A stretch of 64,000 bases of DNA from Shimia sp040370365 (GCF_040370365.1 NZ_BAABWQ010000001.1:806001-870000); one strand, 5' to 3'. Shown: positions 26,822-36,955, numbered from the stretch's first letter. The notes: generated from the letters alone by a model not told the origin. A program made the numbers and translations.

Positions 26822-27612
26822 CGGTTCACTTCATCGGAGCGGGCCCCGGTGCCGCCGATCTTTTGACGCTTCGCGGGCGTGATCTGATCGCATCGTGCCA
26901 AGTATGTCTGTACGCAGGCTCTTTGGTGCCTGAGGCTATCCTGTCGCATTGCCCAGAAGGCGCACGTATGGTCAACACTGCGCCGCTCGATTTGGATGCC
27001 ATCGTCGCTGAATGCAAATGGGCTCAAGACGCAGGCCACGACGTAGCGCGCTTGCACTCTGGCGATCTATCGGTCTGGTCCGCAATGGGTGAACAAATCC
27101 GCCGTCTGCGCGCCGAGGGAATCCCGATCAGCGTTACGCCTGGTGTCCCAAGTTTTGCCGCCGCCGCCGCCGCCCTGCAAACTGAATTGACCCTGCCGGG
27201 CCTCGCTCAATCCGTTGTACTGACACGCACACCCGGCCGCGCATCCACCATGCCCGAAGGTGAAACTCTCGCCAATTTCGCCGCCACCGGCGCCACACTG
27301 GCCATCCACCTCTCCATTGGTAATCTTGACCATGTGATAGAGGATCTAACCCCAGCCTATGGCAGTGCTTGCCCGGTCGCAGTGGTGTACCGTGCCAGCT
27401 GGCCGGATCAGAAGATTATCCGCACCACGCTTGGCACGCTGAAGTCCGACATGACAGAGAACATCACCCGCACCGCCTTGATCCTTGTGGGCCCCGCGCT
27501 CGCAGGGGACGGCTTTGACGAAAGCTGTCTTTATGCCAGCGAATACGACAGGCGTTATCGCCCACAATCCGCAGAAAGCCCGTGGTCCAGTTGGCGCCAC
27601 GGTGACGATTGA
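26818..27612 (+). CDS. cobM: Precorrin-4 C11-methyltransferase
   Basis: The 264-residue tetrapyrrole methylase has the SAM loop GAGPGAADLLT, the YAGSLVPEAIL segment typical of CobM, and SGDLSVWSAM. It methylates C11 of precorrin-4. It overlaps cobE by 4 bases and is followed after 14 bases by cobB. Confidence 0.92.
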   Translation: MTVHFIGAGPGAADLLTLRGRDLIASCQVCLYAGSLVPEAILSHCPEGARMVNTAPLDLDAIVAECKWAQDAGHDVARLHSGDLSVWSAMGEQIRRLRAEGIPISVTPGVPSFAAAAAALQTELTLPGLAQSVVLTRTPGRASTMPEGETLANFAATGATLAIHLSIGNLDHVIEDLTPAYGSACPVAVVYRASWPDQKIIRTTLGTLKSDMTENITRTALILVGPALAGDGFDESCLYASEYDRRYRPQSAESPWSSWRHGDD

Positions 27613-27626
27613 GGAAAGAGTACAAC

Positions 27627-28937
27627 ATGACCATGCCCCCCGGTATTCTGATCTCAGCCCCGTCCTCTGGCACGGGCAAAACCACCGTTATGCTTGGCCT
27701 ACTGCGCGCGCTGGCGGAGGATGGTCTTGCGGTACAGCCTTTCAAATCTGGGCCCGACTACATCGACCCGGCCTTTCACCACGCCGCCGCCCGCCGCCCT
27801 GCTTTCAATCTCGACACATGGGCAATGCCCTCAACACTTGTCGGTGGCATCTCAGAACAAGCCAAAGGCGCCGACATTGTTGTCGCCGAAGGTTCTATGG
27901 GCCTGTTTGACGGCGTTGCAACGCGCGGCGAAGGCGGCTTTGGTAGCTCTGCCGAAACCGCCCTCATGATGGGCTGGCCGGTGGTGTTGGTCATCGATGT
28001 CGGCGGCCAAGCCCAATCTGCCGCGGCCACAGCCTTGGGGTTCAAAAGCTACAATCCTGAGGTGCCATTTGCAGGTGTAATCCTGAACCGCTGCGCGTCT
28101 CCCCGCCATGAACGTCTTGCACGACTCGGCATGGACCAAGCCGGTATCAATGTTTTGGGTGTTCTACCCCGCCGCGGCGACCTTACTCTGCCGGAACGAC
28201 ATCTTGGTCTTATTCAAGCGATCGAGCACCCGGACCTCGAAGCTGCCATCGCGGGCTACGCCGCCTTTTTGCGCAGCCATGTAGATATCGAGGCCATCAA
28301 GGCCACCGCCCGGGCAGGTGATGCCAAAACCGGCACCCTGCCCAGGCCACCGGCACAACGCATTGCATTGGCGCGCGACACGGCGTTCAGCTTCACCTAT
28401 CCGCATTTGCTCACTGGTTGGCGAAATTCGGGCGCAGAAGTACTGCCTTTCTCGCCGCTTGCCAATGAAGCCCCAGATCCGAGCGCCGATCTGGTCTGGC
28501 TGCCCGGCGGCTATCCAGAACTGCACGCCGGCACTTTGGCCGCCAATCAGACCTATCTGAGTGGGCTGCGCAAACACGCGCAGACAAAACCAGTGCATGG
28601 CGAATGCGGCGGCTACATGGCACTTGGCACCGCATTGATTGACAAAGAAGGCACCCGCCACGAAATGGCGGGCTTACTTGGCCTTGTGACCTCTTACGAA
28701 AAGCGCAAGTTCCACCTCGGTTACCGCCAAGCAACGTTACAAGCACCTATGCTGGGCTTTGACGCCGGTGCCCGTCTGCGCGGCCACGAATTCCACTACT
28801 CTACAATCTTGGAGGAGCCGGACGCACCGCTTGCAAACGTCGGCGATGCAGACGGCAACCCTGTACCGGAGACTGGTTCCATCAAAGGCAATGTCACCGG
28901 TACTTTCTTTCACATGATTTCTGAGGCCACGTCATGA
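27627..28937 (+). CDS. cobB: Hydrogenobyrinate a,c-diamide synthase
   Basis: The 436-residue enzyme amidates hydrogenobyrinate at a and c using glutamine and ATP. A P-loop SAPSSGTGKTTVMLG is at the N-terminus and the amidotransferase Cys is in GECGGYMALG near residue 328. The ATG at 27627 has GAGGAAAG upstream. The stop overlaps cobA by 4 bases. Confidence 0.94.
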   Translation: MTMPPGILISAPSSGTGKTTVMLGLLRALAEDGLAVQPFKSGPDYIDPAFHHAAARRPAFNLDTWAMPSTLVGGISEQAKGADIVVAEGSMGLFDGVATRGEGGFGSSAETALMMGWPVVLVIDVGGQAQSAAATALGFKSYNPEVPFAGVILNRCASPRHERLARLGMDQAGINVLGVLPRRGDLTLPERHLGLIQAIEHPDLEAAIAGYAAFLRSHVDIEAIKATARAGDAKTGTLPRPPAQRIALARDTAFSFTYPHLLTGWRNSGAEVLPFSPLANEAPDPSADLVWLPGGYPELHAGTLAANQTYLSGLRKHAQTKPVHGECGGYMALGTALIDKEGTRHEMAGLLGLVTSYEKRKFHLGYRQATLQAPMLGFDAGARLRGHEFHYSTILEEPDAPLANVGDADGNPVPETGSIKGNVTGTFFHMISEATS

Positions 28938-29656
28938 CTGGTTTTGTCAGCTTTGTCAGCTCCGGCCCCGGCGATCCCGAGCTCTTGACCCTAAAGGCCG
29001 TGAATCGCCTCAGCAAAGCATCTGCGGTTCTTTTTGATGACCTCTCATCTGGCCCCATCCTAGAACATGCAAACAAAGACGCAGATCTCGTGGGCGTTGG
29101 CAAACGTGCAGGCCGTCCGTCCCCCAAGCAAGATCACGTAAGCCAGCTTTTGGTCGACTACGCACAAACCGGAGCGCATGTTGTGCGCCTGAAATCGGGC
29201 GACAGCGGTATTTTTGGACGCTTGGAGGAAGAAATCACTGCACTAAAAGATGCAGGTATCAATTTTGAGATCATCCCCGGTGTCACCTCCGCCAGCGCCG
29301 CCGCAGCCGCAGCAGGCATCCCCTTGACGCGCCGCCTAGTCGCCCGTCGTGTACAGTTTGTAACCGGCCATGACGTCGCCGGCGCACTACCCGGCGACCT
29401 AAATCTTCAGGCTTTGGCAGATCCCGGCGCCACCACAGTGTTGTTCATGCCCAAACGCACCTTTCCTGAGCTTGCTGAGAAGCTTTTCGCTACAGGCCTG
29501 CGTCGCGACTGCCCTGCATTGCTGGCTGAAAGCGTATCTCATCCAGATCAAACCCTGACTCGCACAACGATGGAAGATTTGGCCATGCAGCTCGCAAAAA
29601 ATATCTCCTCCGCTCCCGGCATTATCTTGTTTGGCGACTTGGCAGAAAGCCCATAG
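28934..29656 (+). CDS. cobA: Uroporphyrinogen-III C-methyltransferase
   Basis: The 240-residue SAM-dependent enzyme makes precorrin-2, the first committed step. It begins with SSGPGDPELLTLKA and has RLKSGDSGIFGR and GVTSASAAAA, standard for SUMT. It is a plain CobA without a CysG-type dehydrogenase part. It follows cobB with a 4-base overlap. Confidence 0.93.
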   Translation: MTGFVSFVSSGPGDPELLTLKAVNRLSKASAVLFDDLSSGPILEHANKDADLVGVGKRAGRPSPKQDHVSQLLVDYAQTGAHVVRLKSGDSGIFGRLEEEITALKDAGINFEIIPGVTSASAAAAAAGIPLTRRLVARRVQFVTGHDVAGALPGDLNLQALADPGATTVLFMPKRTFPELAEKLFATGLRRDCPALLAESVSHPDQTLTRTTMEDLAMQLAKNISSAPGIILFGDLAESP

Positions 29657-29729
29657 GCTCCGTTTGGCGTAAAACACGGCCACTGAAGGCACTCCAGTTC
29701 GCGATCTCCCAACAACGCTTGAGAATCTT

Positions 29730-30485
29730 ATGACAACCACACTCTCTCTTGTTGGCATCGGCTCCGGCAACCCCGACCATCTAACGCTACAGGCCATCAA
29801 AACACTGGAACGTGCAGATGTCATTTTGCTGCCACGAAAAGGCGCAGAGAAAACTGCGCTTGCCGACCTCCGTCGCATGATTGCATCTGAGCTATTAAAG
29901 AAAACACCAAATGTCGTTGAGTTTGACTACCCTGTGCGCGATGCAAACACTCCCAAATATCATGACGGGGTAAACACATGGCATGATGCGTTGGCTGCTA
30001 TTTGGCAAAACCTGATTGCTACGCACGTGCCTCCAAATGGCCGCCTGGCTTTGATGGTCTGGGGGGACCCGTCGCTCTATGATAGCACGTTGCGCATTGC
30101 CGACCGTGTCATTGCGCGCGGCATCGATCTCGCCGTTGAAGTCATCCCCGGCATTACCTCATTGCAAATGCTGACCGCTGCCCATGCCATCCCACTCAAC
30201 ACACTGGGTGACCCGGTCCTGATCACCACAGGTCGGAAATTGCGCGAGGATGGCTGGCCCAGCGGCGTCCAAACTGTGGCGGTCATGCTCGATGGTGAGT
30301 GCTCGTTTCAGCACCTTGCACCCGAGGGCCTCAACATTTGGTGGGGCGGTTATGTCGGCATGAAGCAACAAATTCTGATCGACGGCCCTTTGGCAGAAGC
30401 CTCGCCGAAAATCATCGAGGCCCGCGCAGACGCACGGGCCAAGAATGGTTGGATCATGGACATCTACCTGCTGCGCAAGTCCTGA
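29730..30485 (+). CDS. cobF: Precorrin-6A synthase (deacetylating)
   Basis: The 251-residue methylase acts at C1 and releases acetate. It has a variant SAM loop GIGSGNPDHLTLQAI and VWGDPSLYDSTLRI, which separate CobF from the other methylases. A 73-base gap precedes it, so it may have weaker coupling than the rest. Its stop touches the stop of the converging alcohol dehydrogenase, with no bases between. Confidence 0.92.
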   Translation: MTTTLSLVGIGSGNPDHLTLQAIKTLERADVILLPRKGAEKTALADLRRMIASELLKKTPNVVEFDYPVRDANTPKYHDGVNTWHDALAAIWQNLIATHVPPNGRLALMVWGDPSLYDSTLRIADRVIARGIDLAVEVIPGITSLQMLTAAHAIPLNTLGDPVLITTGRKLREDGWPSGVQTVAVMLDGECSFQHLAPEGLNIWWGGYVGMKQQILIDGPLAEASPKIIEARADARAKNGWIMDIYLLRKS

Positions 30486-31631
30486 TCAGATTGTGGCCTC
30501 AAACAACGCCGTCAGATTGGCTTCGGTCAACTCAATCGGATTGCCGCCACAGCTCGGATCGATCAGTGCGCCTTTTACCAACTCAGGGATCGCATCTGCC
30601 GTCACCCCCAGTTCGCCAAGCTTGCGCGGCACTCCCATGCCGTCGTTAAACCCCTGTACAAACGCACGGAATCCATCAAAGCCGCCTTCGATACCCAAAT
30701 AGCTTGTCGCGCGGTCAAACCGCTCCGCAATCACCGGCGCATTTAGATCCAACACTGCCGGCATACAGACCGCATTTGTGGTGCCATGATGGGTGTTAAA
30801 CATCGCACCCACAGGGTGGCTCATAGCATGGATCGCTCCGAGCCCTTTTTGAAAGGCCGTCGCCCCCATCATCGCCGCGCTCATCATATTGGCACGTGCC
30901 TCAAGATCGCATCCATCAACATAAGCCCGTGGCAAATTCTCTACCACCAACTTCATACCTTCCAGCGCAATGCCTTGGCTCATCGGGTGGTAATGTGGGC
31001 TGGAATAGGCCTCCACACAATGCGCAAAAGCGTCAAGCCCGGTGCCCGCCGTGATGAATTGGGGCATTCCAACGGTCAATTCCGGATCACAGATCACCAC
31101 GGACGGAAGCACCTTGGGATGAAAGATGATTTTCTTCTCATGTGTCACGGAGTTGGTGATAACGCTGGCCCGCCCCACTTCAGATCCGGTTCCAGCAGTG
31201 GTGGGCACAGCGATGATTGGTGCGATGCCTTCTGGATCGGCCCGCGTCCACCAATCTCCAATATCCTCAAAGTCCCAGAGCGGGCGGGTTTGCCCTGCCA
31301 TAAAGGCCACCATCTTACCCAAATCAAGACCAGAGCCGCCACCAAATGCGATCACGCCGTCATGGCCTCCCGCGCGGTAGACCTCCACACCTGCCTCAAG
31401 GTTCTTCTCGTTTGGATTTGGGTCGACGTCTGCAAACATCGCACGCCCCAAACCAGCGGCCTCAAGTAAGTCCAACGCCGCGACTGTGATCGGCAGGTTT
31501 GCCAGACCTTTGTCCGTCACCAGCAGCGGCTTGGACATGCCCGTGGCCGAGCAAGCTTCCACCAGCTCTTTGATACGACCTGCGCCAAATTTGATTGCGG
31601 TTGGATAAGACCAGTTCCCCACGAGTGTCAT
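30486..31631 (-). CDS. Iron-containing alcohol dehydrogenase
   Basis: The 381-residue enzyme has the NAD motif GGGSGLDLGK and metal-binding histidines in DAFAHCVEAY, HAMSHPVGAMF and THHGTTNA. It oxidises a hydroxyl to an aldehyde with NAD+. It overlaps the aldehyde dehydrogenase by 4 bases. The operon context suggests that its substrate is a gamma-glutamylated amino alcohol, an inference not shown by sequence. Confidence 0.9.
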   Translation of the reverse strand: MTLVGNWSYPTAIKFGAGRIKELVEACSATGMSKPLLVTDKGLANLPITVAALDLLEAAGLGRAMFADVDPNPNEKNLEAGVEVYRAGGHDGVIAFGGGSGLDLGKMVAFMAGQTRPLWDFEDIGDWWTRADPEGIAPIIAVPTTAGTGSEVGRASVITNSVTHEKKIIFHPKVLPSVVICDPELTVGMPQFITAGTGLDAFAHCVEAYSSPHYHPMSQGIALEGMKLVVENLPRAYVDGCDLEARANMMSAAMMGATAFQKGLGAIHAMSHPVGAMFNTHHGTTNAVCMPAVLDLNAPVIAERFDRATSYLGIEGGFDGFRAFVQGFNDGMGVPRKLGELGVTADAIPELVKGALIDPSCGGNPIELTEANLTALFEATI

Positions 31632-33010
31632 GATGTCACCTTTTTAAGATGGTAAGATTTCGGACGAGTCAGGTTTTGATAGCCAATCACCGAAAGGCCC
31701 CCACCGCGTCCTGTGTTTTTGCACCCCGTCCAGCAAAGCGCGGGATCCAGATAGTCAGCACGGTTCATAAACACCGTTCCCGTCTCAATCTCGTTGCCGA
31801 CACGCTCTGCGCGTGCGACATCCTGCGTCCACAAGCTTGCTGTCAGACCAAATTCACTGTCATTCATCAGAGCAATCGCCTCCTCGTCAGACGACACCTT
31901 CATGATCCCCACCACAGGTCCAAAGCTCTCGTCGCGCATCACCCGCATCTCATGAGACACATCGGTCAGGATCTGCGGCGTCAGATAGGCCCCACCATCA
32001 TCCTCGGCAAAGGTCTCAATATGGGCTGTTGCACCAGCTTCCACTGCTTCAGCAATCTGAGCGCGCACCTCGTCGGCAAAGCGCACATTGGCCATGGGGC
32101 CAATGGTGGTTTCGCTGTCCAGAGGATTGCCGAGTTTATACCCCTTCACAATCTCAACCGCTTTGGCAACAAATTCATCAAACAGGCTTTCATGAACATA
32201 AATGCGCTCAATCCCGCAACAACATTGCCCTGAATTGAACATCGCTCCGTCAATCAAGGTGTCGACCGCTGCATCCAAATCCGCATCATTCATCACATAG
32301 CCTGGATCTTTCCCACCAAGCTCTGTTCCCACACCAGTGAACGTCCCTGCCGCAGCACGCTCCATCGCCTGACCGCCCCCAACAGACCCTGTGAAGTTCA
32401 CAAAATCAAAGGCATTGCCCGCAATCAATGCGTTGGTCACCTCATGGCTCAAAAACACATTCTGGAACACGTCTTTCGGTACGCCAGCCGCATGGAACGC
32501 CTGTGCCATACGTTCACCCACAACAAGTGTCTGTGTCGCGTGTTTCAACACGACGGCATTGCCCGCAATCAATGCTGGCGCAACAGTGTTGATCGCAGTC
32601 ATGTAAGGATAGTTCCACGGCGCCACGACGAAAACCACGCCATGGGGAAGCCGCTTGATGTAGCGTTTAAAGGTGGCATCTTCACCAACTTCAATGTCCG
32701 CCAAAACCTCTTCGGCGATCTCAGCCATATAGCCGGCACGCTCCTCAAAGCCGCCGAACTCGCCACCATAACGCACTGGACGCCCCATCATCTGGGCAAG
32801 CTCCGGCACGATTTCGTCGTTCATCGCACCCACTGCGGCAACACCTGCCATCACCAGATCAACCCGTTCTTGCAAAGGACGAGCCGCCCAAAGTTTCTGC
32901 GCCACCTTCGCAGACACTGTGGCAGCAAAGGCCTCATCTGAACTCAGCGCAGGTCTTTCTGCAAATACCGATCCATCAATCGGAGAGATACACGTCAACA
33001 TGTCAGTCAT
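31628..33010 (-). CDS. Aldehyde dehydrogenase
   Basis: The 460-residue NAD(P)-dependent enzyme has the general-base Glu in GTELGGKDPGYV and the catalytic Cys in NSGQCCCGIERI, plus the family's WNYP segment. It would oxidise the aldehyde made by the next gene's product. The gene sits between a glutamine-synthetase-like ligase and an alcohol dehydrogenase. The substrate is unknown. Confidence 0.92.
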   Translation of the reverse strand: MTDMLTCISPIDGSVFAERPALSSDEAFAATVSAKVAQKLWAARPLQERVDLVMAGVAAVGAMNDEIVPELAQMMGRPVRYGGEFGGFEERAGYMAEIAEEVLADIEVGEDATFKRYIKRLPHGVVFVVAPWNYPYMTAINTVAPALIAGNAVVLKHATQTLVVGERMAQAFHAAGVPKDVFQNVFLSHEVTNALIAGNAFDFVNFTGSVGGGQAMERAAAGTFTGVGTELGGKDPGYVMNDADLDAAVDTLIDGAMFNSGQCCCGIERIYVHESLFDEFVAKAVEIVKGYKLGNPLDSETTIGPMANVRFADEVRAQIAEAVEAGATAHIETFAEDDGGAYLTPQILTDVSHEMRVMRDESFGPVVGIMKVSSDEEAIALMNDSEFGLTASLWTQDVARAERVGNEIETGTVFMNRADYLDPALCWTGCKNTGRGGGLSVIGYQNLTRPKSYHLKKVTS

Positions 33011-33106
33011 GACACACCTCCAGTTTCAGCGGGCCAGCGGCCACTGCTATATTTGGACAAAAAAATCTCGGGAAGCGCGCGGGTTGAACCCATGCCCCCA
33101 ATTTCA

Positions 33107-34471
33107 CTAAGCGCGCTCAAAACCGCGCGCAATTTCCCAATCGGTCACAACAGCGTCAAACGCTTCCTGCTCCCACTCCGCCATCCGCACATAATGGTCA
33201 ACCACGTCATCCCCCATTGCTTCACGCAACATGGTTGATGCCCGCAAGGCCACCGTCGCGTCTTGAAGATTTGTTGGAATCTCAGTGCCACCGGCTTCAT
33301 ACGCATCACCAGTAAGCGCAGCACCGGGATCACATTTTTCCTCGATGCCTTTGATGCCCGCCGCCAAAAGCGCGGCAATCGCCAAATATGGGTTCATATC
33401 CGCGCCCGGCACCCGGCATTCCACCCGGACCGCTTTGCTACCATCTCCACACAGACGGAACGCTGCGGTGCGGTTGTCCACCGACCAAACTTTGGCAGTA
33501 GGTGCAAAACTGCCCTTTTGGAAGCGTTTATAGCTGTTTACGTAAGGCGCCAAAAACACAGTAATGTCATCGGCGTATTTGAGCAGCCCGCCCAAGTAGT
33601 GCCGCGCCAGCTCAGACATACCAAGCTCTGCGTCTTTGTCATAAAACGCCGGTTTGCCGTCCGTGGTCCACAAGGACTGATGCACGTGACTGGCGCTGCC
33701 CACTTTGTCATGGCGCCACTTCGGTAAAAACGACACCGCATGCCCTTGCTGCCAGCCAATTTCCTTGGCCGCGTGTTTGGAAACTGTGTGGTATTCGGCC
33801 GCCTCCATAGCGCCGCCATAGCGAATATTCAGCTCTTCTTGACCAGTCTCAGCCTCCCCCTTGGAGCCCTCCACCGGAATTCCAGACGCATACAACCCAT
33901 TACGCAGGGTCCGCATCACACCCTCTTCTTTGGTGGTTTGTAGAATGTGGTAATCTTCGTTGTAGTTGCTAATCGGCGTCAAATCGCGATAGCCGGTCTT
34001 CGCCAACTCTTCAAAGCTCTGCTCAAAAATGAAGAACTCAAGCTCGGTGGCGGATACCGCCTCAAACCCCATCTCCGCCAGACGCGCAATTTGTTTTTTC
34101 AGCATCGCGCGTGGAGAGTGGGCAATATCGTGGTGACCGTGGTGATCCATCACATCACAAATCACCAGCGCAGTCCCCTCCAACCACGCCGCTTTTCTCA
34201 ACGTCGAAAGATCGGGCTTCATGAGATAGTCGCCATAGCCCGCCGACCAGCTGGTCGAGGCGTAGCCTTCCACCGTGTACATCTCCAGATCCGTTGCCAG
34301 CAGATAGTTGCAGCAATGGGTTTCTTCCCATGCGCTATCGACAAAATGCTGCGCGACAAATCGCTTGCCCATTAATCGGCCCTGCATATCCACAATGCAG
34401 GCCAGAACGGTGTCAATCTCACCACTCGCGCTCAGTGCGCCAAGCTCTTCAAGGGTCAGGGTGCCAGGCAT
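33107..34471 (-). CDS. Glutamine-synthetase-family ligase (PuuA-like)
   Basis: The 454-residue protein has the glutamine synthetase fold, with ATELEFFIF, SASHVHQSLW and KVWSVDNRTAAFRLCGDGS. The adenylylated Tyr loop of GlnA was not seen. Such enzymes often join glutamate to an amine instead of ammonia, as PuuA does for putrescine. With the dehydrogenases and amidohydrolase here, a gamma-glutamyl amino alcohol pathway is likely. A plain ammonia-assimilating role is possible. Confidence 0.88.
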   Translation of the reverse strand: MPGTLTLEELGALSASGEIDTVLACIVDMQGRLMGKRFVAQHFVDSAWEETHCCNYLLATDLEMYTVEGYASTSWSAGYGDYLMKPDLSTLRKAAWLEGTALVICDVMDHHGHHDIAHSPRAMLKKQIARLAEMGFEAVSATELEFFIFEQSFEELAKTGYRDLTPISNYNEDYHILQTTKEEGVMRTLRNGLYASGIPVEGSKGEAETGQEELNIRYGGAMEAAEYHTVSKHAAKEIGWQQGHAVSFLPKWRHDKVGSASHVHQSLWTTDGKPAFYDKDAELGMSELARHYLGGLLKYADDITVFLAPYVNSYKRFQKGSFAPTAKVWSVDNRTAAFRLCGDGSKAVRVECRVPGADMNPYLAIAALLAAGIKGIEEKCDPGAALTGDAYEAGGTEIPTNLQDATVALRASTMLREAMGDDVVDHYVRMAEWEQEAFDAVVTDWEIARGFERA

Positions 34472-34496
34472 CAGATGTACTTTCCTCTTTGATCAC

Positions 34497-34524
34497 CGAA
34501 GCCCCATCCAATGACGGGGCTTCG
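34497..34524. other. Stem-loop between dctP and the ligase gene
   Basis: CGAAGCCCC and GGGGCTTCG pair perfectly over nine bases around a 10-base loop, between the substrate-binding-protein gene and the ligase gene. No T-run follows in the transcribed direction, so it is more likely to stabilise or partly stop the upstream mRNA. This could explain high binding protein and lower enzyme output. Confidence 0.5.
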
Positions 34525-34545
34525 AAATTATTCGTGTAGTGAAGC

Positions 34546-35580
34546 TTAGCCGTAACGGTACGGACGTCCAGCAGCCTGCATATCAGCGTTGTATTTGCGG
34601 AAGATTTCCACCACTTTCGCCTTGGTTGGGCTTTCCGCAGCAATCTCATCCCAGAACTTGACAGCAGCCGTTTCAACCTGCGCCCATTCATCATCAGGGA
34701 TGGTTGTCAGCTGCATCTTTGTGCCGTTCACACGCAGGTTGGCTTCGCCACCCCAATACCACCACTGGCGGTAGTAGTGAGACTGATCGCAGCACACACG
34801 GAACAAAGTCTGAAGATCTTCTGGAAGCTCATTCCAACGGTCCATATTGGCAAAGAAGCTGCCCGCCCATGCACCAGAAATGTTGTTGGTGAGGAAGTAG
34901 TTGGTCACGTCGGCCCAACCCACGGTGTAGTCCTCGGTGATGCCGGACCATGCCACGCCATCCAACTCGCCCGTTTGCATGGCAACTTCGATGTCTTCCC
35001 ACGGCAAGGTCACGGGTACAACGCCAAACTGGCTCAGGAAACGCCCCGCTGTTGGGAACGTAAAGATGCGCTTGCCTTTAAGATCATCAAGCGAGTTGAT
35101 TGGATCTTTGGTGGCGAAGTGACATGGATCCCAAGAGCCAGCGCTGATATGCTTTACACCAACTTTAGAATACTCTTCATCCCAAATTTCGTTCAGGCCA
35201 TATTGGTTGAACAGCACAGGCACATCCAACGAATAGCGCGAGCCAAACGGGAAATAGCCGCCAAAAACGGTTACTTCGGTTGGGGATGCCATGGAGTCAT
35301 CATCAGACTGCACCGCATCAATTGTGCCACGCTGCATGGCGCGGAACAATTCACCTGTTGGCACCAACTGATCGGCGTAAAACAGTTCAATCTGCATGCG
35401 ATCGCCCGCAATTTTGTTGAACATTTCGATCGCAGGATCGATCACATGCGCCGCCAATGCTGAACCGGCATAGGTCTGCATACGCCATTTAATGGTGCTC
35501 TGCGCGAGCGCCGGTGTCGCCAGTGGTGCCGCCATTGCGCCAACACCTGCAGTTTGAAGAAACTTACGTCTAGTCGTCAT
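34546..35580 (-). CDS. dctP: TRAP transporter substrate-binding protein
   Basis: The 344-residue periplasmic protein starts with a Tat-type signal (TTRRKFLQTAGVGAMAAPL, cleavage near ALAQ). A TRAP binding-protein fold follows, containing a conserved Arg-rich ligand segment and VTLPWEDIEVAM. It captures a small organic ligand for the DctQM permease encoded just upstream. The ligand is unknown; the operon suggests an amino alcohol or amine. Confidence 0.9.
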   Translation of the reverse strand: MTTRRKFLQTAGVGAMAAPLATPALAQSTIKWRMQTYAGSALAAHVIDPAIEMFNKIAGDRMQIELFYADQLVPTGELFRAMQRGTIDAVQSDDDSMASPTEVTVFGGYFPFGSRYSLDVPVLFNQYGLNEIWDEEYSKVGVKHISAGSWDPCHFATKDPINSLDDLKGKRIFTFPTAGRFLSQFGVVPVTLPWEDIEVAMQTGELDGVAWSGITEDYTVGWADVTNYFLTNNISGAWAGSFFANMDRWNELPEDLQTLFRVCCDQSHYYRQWWYWGGEANLRVNGTKMQLTTIPDDEWAQVETAAVKFWDEIAAESPTKAKVVEIFRKYNADMQAAGRPYRYG

Positions 35581-35632
35581 CTCTTACTCTCCTTGTTGAA
35601 ATCGGCCCCGTTTGCGGCGCTCTTTTGGTCTC

Positions 35633-36955
35633 TTATTTTCCGTAAACATAGTTTGGCAGCCACAGCGCGATCTGTGGGAAGATCATGACCAACGTCAGCG
35701 CCAGGATCATCACGGCCACAAAGGGCACAATGCTGCGATAGATATCTTTGAGGGTCACCTCACTGGGCGCCATCGCCCGCATGAGGAACAAGTTGTAGCC
35801 AAAGGGTGGCGTCATATAGGCGATCTGCGTGGTGATCGTATAAAGCACCCCATACCAGATCAGGTCGAACCCCAGCACTTTGACAAGTGGCACATACAGC
35901 GGCGCAACAATCACCAACATGGCAGTGTCGTCCAAAAACGTGCCCATCAAAATGAAGCTCAGCTGCATCAAGATTAGGATCATCCACGGATCCAACCCCA
36001 ACTGCTCTGTAAACAGATCGTCAATGGCTTTCACCGCACCCAGACCGTCAAACACGGCCCCAAACCCAAGTGCCGCCAAAATGATCCACATAAACATGCA
36101 CGAAATGCCGAGCGTGCTACGCACCGAATTCTCAAACACTTCTCGTGTCATACGTCCTTTGACCACGGCCGCAACAAATGCGGTGATCGCCCCGATCGCC
36201 GAGCTTTCCACCAATGATGTCCAGCCATTTACAAACGGCACCATCATGGTCGCAAAAATCACAATCGGCAGAAGCCCCGCACGGAGCAGTTTCATCTTCT
36301 CTTCTCGCGAGATATCGCGATCCGCCTCAGGCAAAGCCGGTCCCAACTCAGGCTGAATGCGGCATCGGATCACCACATATAAGATGAACATTGCCGCCAT
36401 CATCAGCCCCGGAAACACGCCGGCCAACCACAACTGCCCGACGGGTTGACGCGCAATCATCGCATAAAGAACCAGAACCACGGATGGCGGCACCAGAATA
36501 CCCAAGCTGGACCCAGCCTGTATCACACCGGTCACCATCCGCTTGTCATAGCCACGCTTCAAAAGCTCCGGCAACGCAATGGTCGCGCCAATCGCCATCC
36601 CCGCCACGCTTAGCCCGTTCATGGCCGAAATCAGCACCATCAGAAGGATCGTGCCAATCGCCAAGCCGCCGCGCACCGGCCCCATCCAGACGTGGAACAT
36701 CTTATAAAGGTCGTCCGCAATTTTGCTCTCGCTCAGCACGTAGCCCATAAAGATGAACATCGGCAGCGTTAGCAGCGGATACCACTTCATCAGTTTCATT
36801 GCAGCCGAGAAGCCAATATCAGACCCACCAGTCCCCCACAGAAATACCGCCGCAAGCACACCAACAAATCCAATTGCTCCAAAGACGCGCTGCCCCGTCA
36901 TGAGCATCAGCATCATGGTCGAAAACATTAGTATGGCGATCATCTCGTAAGACAT
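35633..36955 (-). CDS. dctM: TRAP transporter large permease subunit
   Basis: The 440-residue protein is nearly all hydrophobic, with about twelve to thirteen helices and the DctM signature (GSSLGILVPPSVVLVLYA). It carries out sodium-coupled import with DctQ and DctP. Its start shares one base with the dctQ stop. Its stop is 52 bases before dctP. Confidence 0.92.
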   Translation of the reverse strand: MSYEMIAILMFSTMMLMLMTGQRVFGAIGFVGVLAAVFLWGTGGSDIGFSAAMKLMKWYPLLTLPMFIFMGYVLSESKIADDLYKMFHVWMGPVRGGLAIGTILLMVLISAMNGLSVAGMAIGATIALPELLKRGYDKRMVTGVIQAGSSLGILVPPSVVLVLYAMIARQPVGQLWLAGVFPGLMMAAMFILYVVIRCRIQPELGPALPEADRDISREEKMKLLRAGLLPIVIFATMMVPFVNGWTSLVESSAIGAITAFVAAVVKGRMTREVFENSVRSTLGISCMFMWIILAALGFGAVFDGLGAVKAIDDLFTEQLGLDPWMILILMQLSFILMGTFLDDTAMLVIVAPLYVPLVKVLGFDLIWYGVLYTITTQIAYMTPPFGYNLFLMRAMAPSEVTLKDIYRSIVPFVAVMILALTLVMIFPQIALWLPNYVYGK

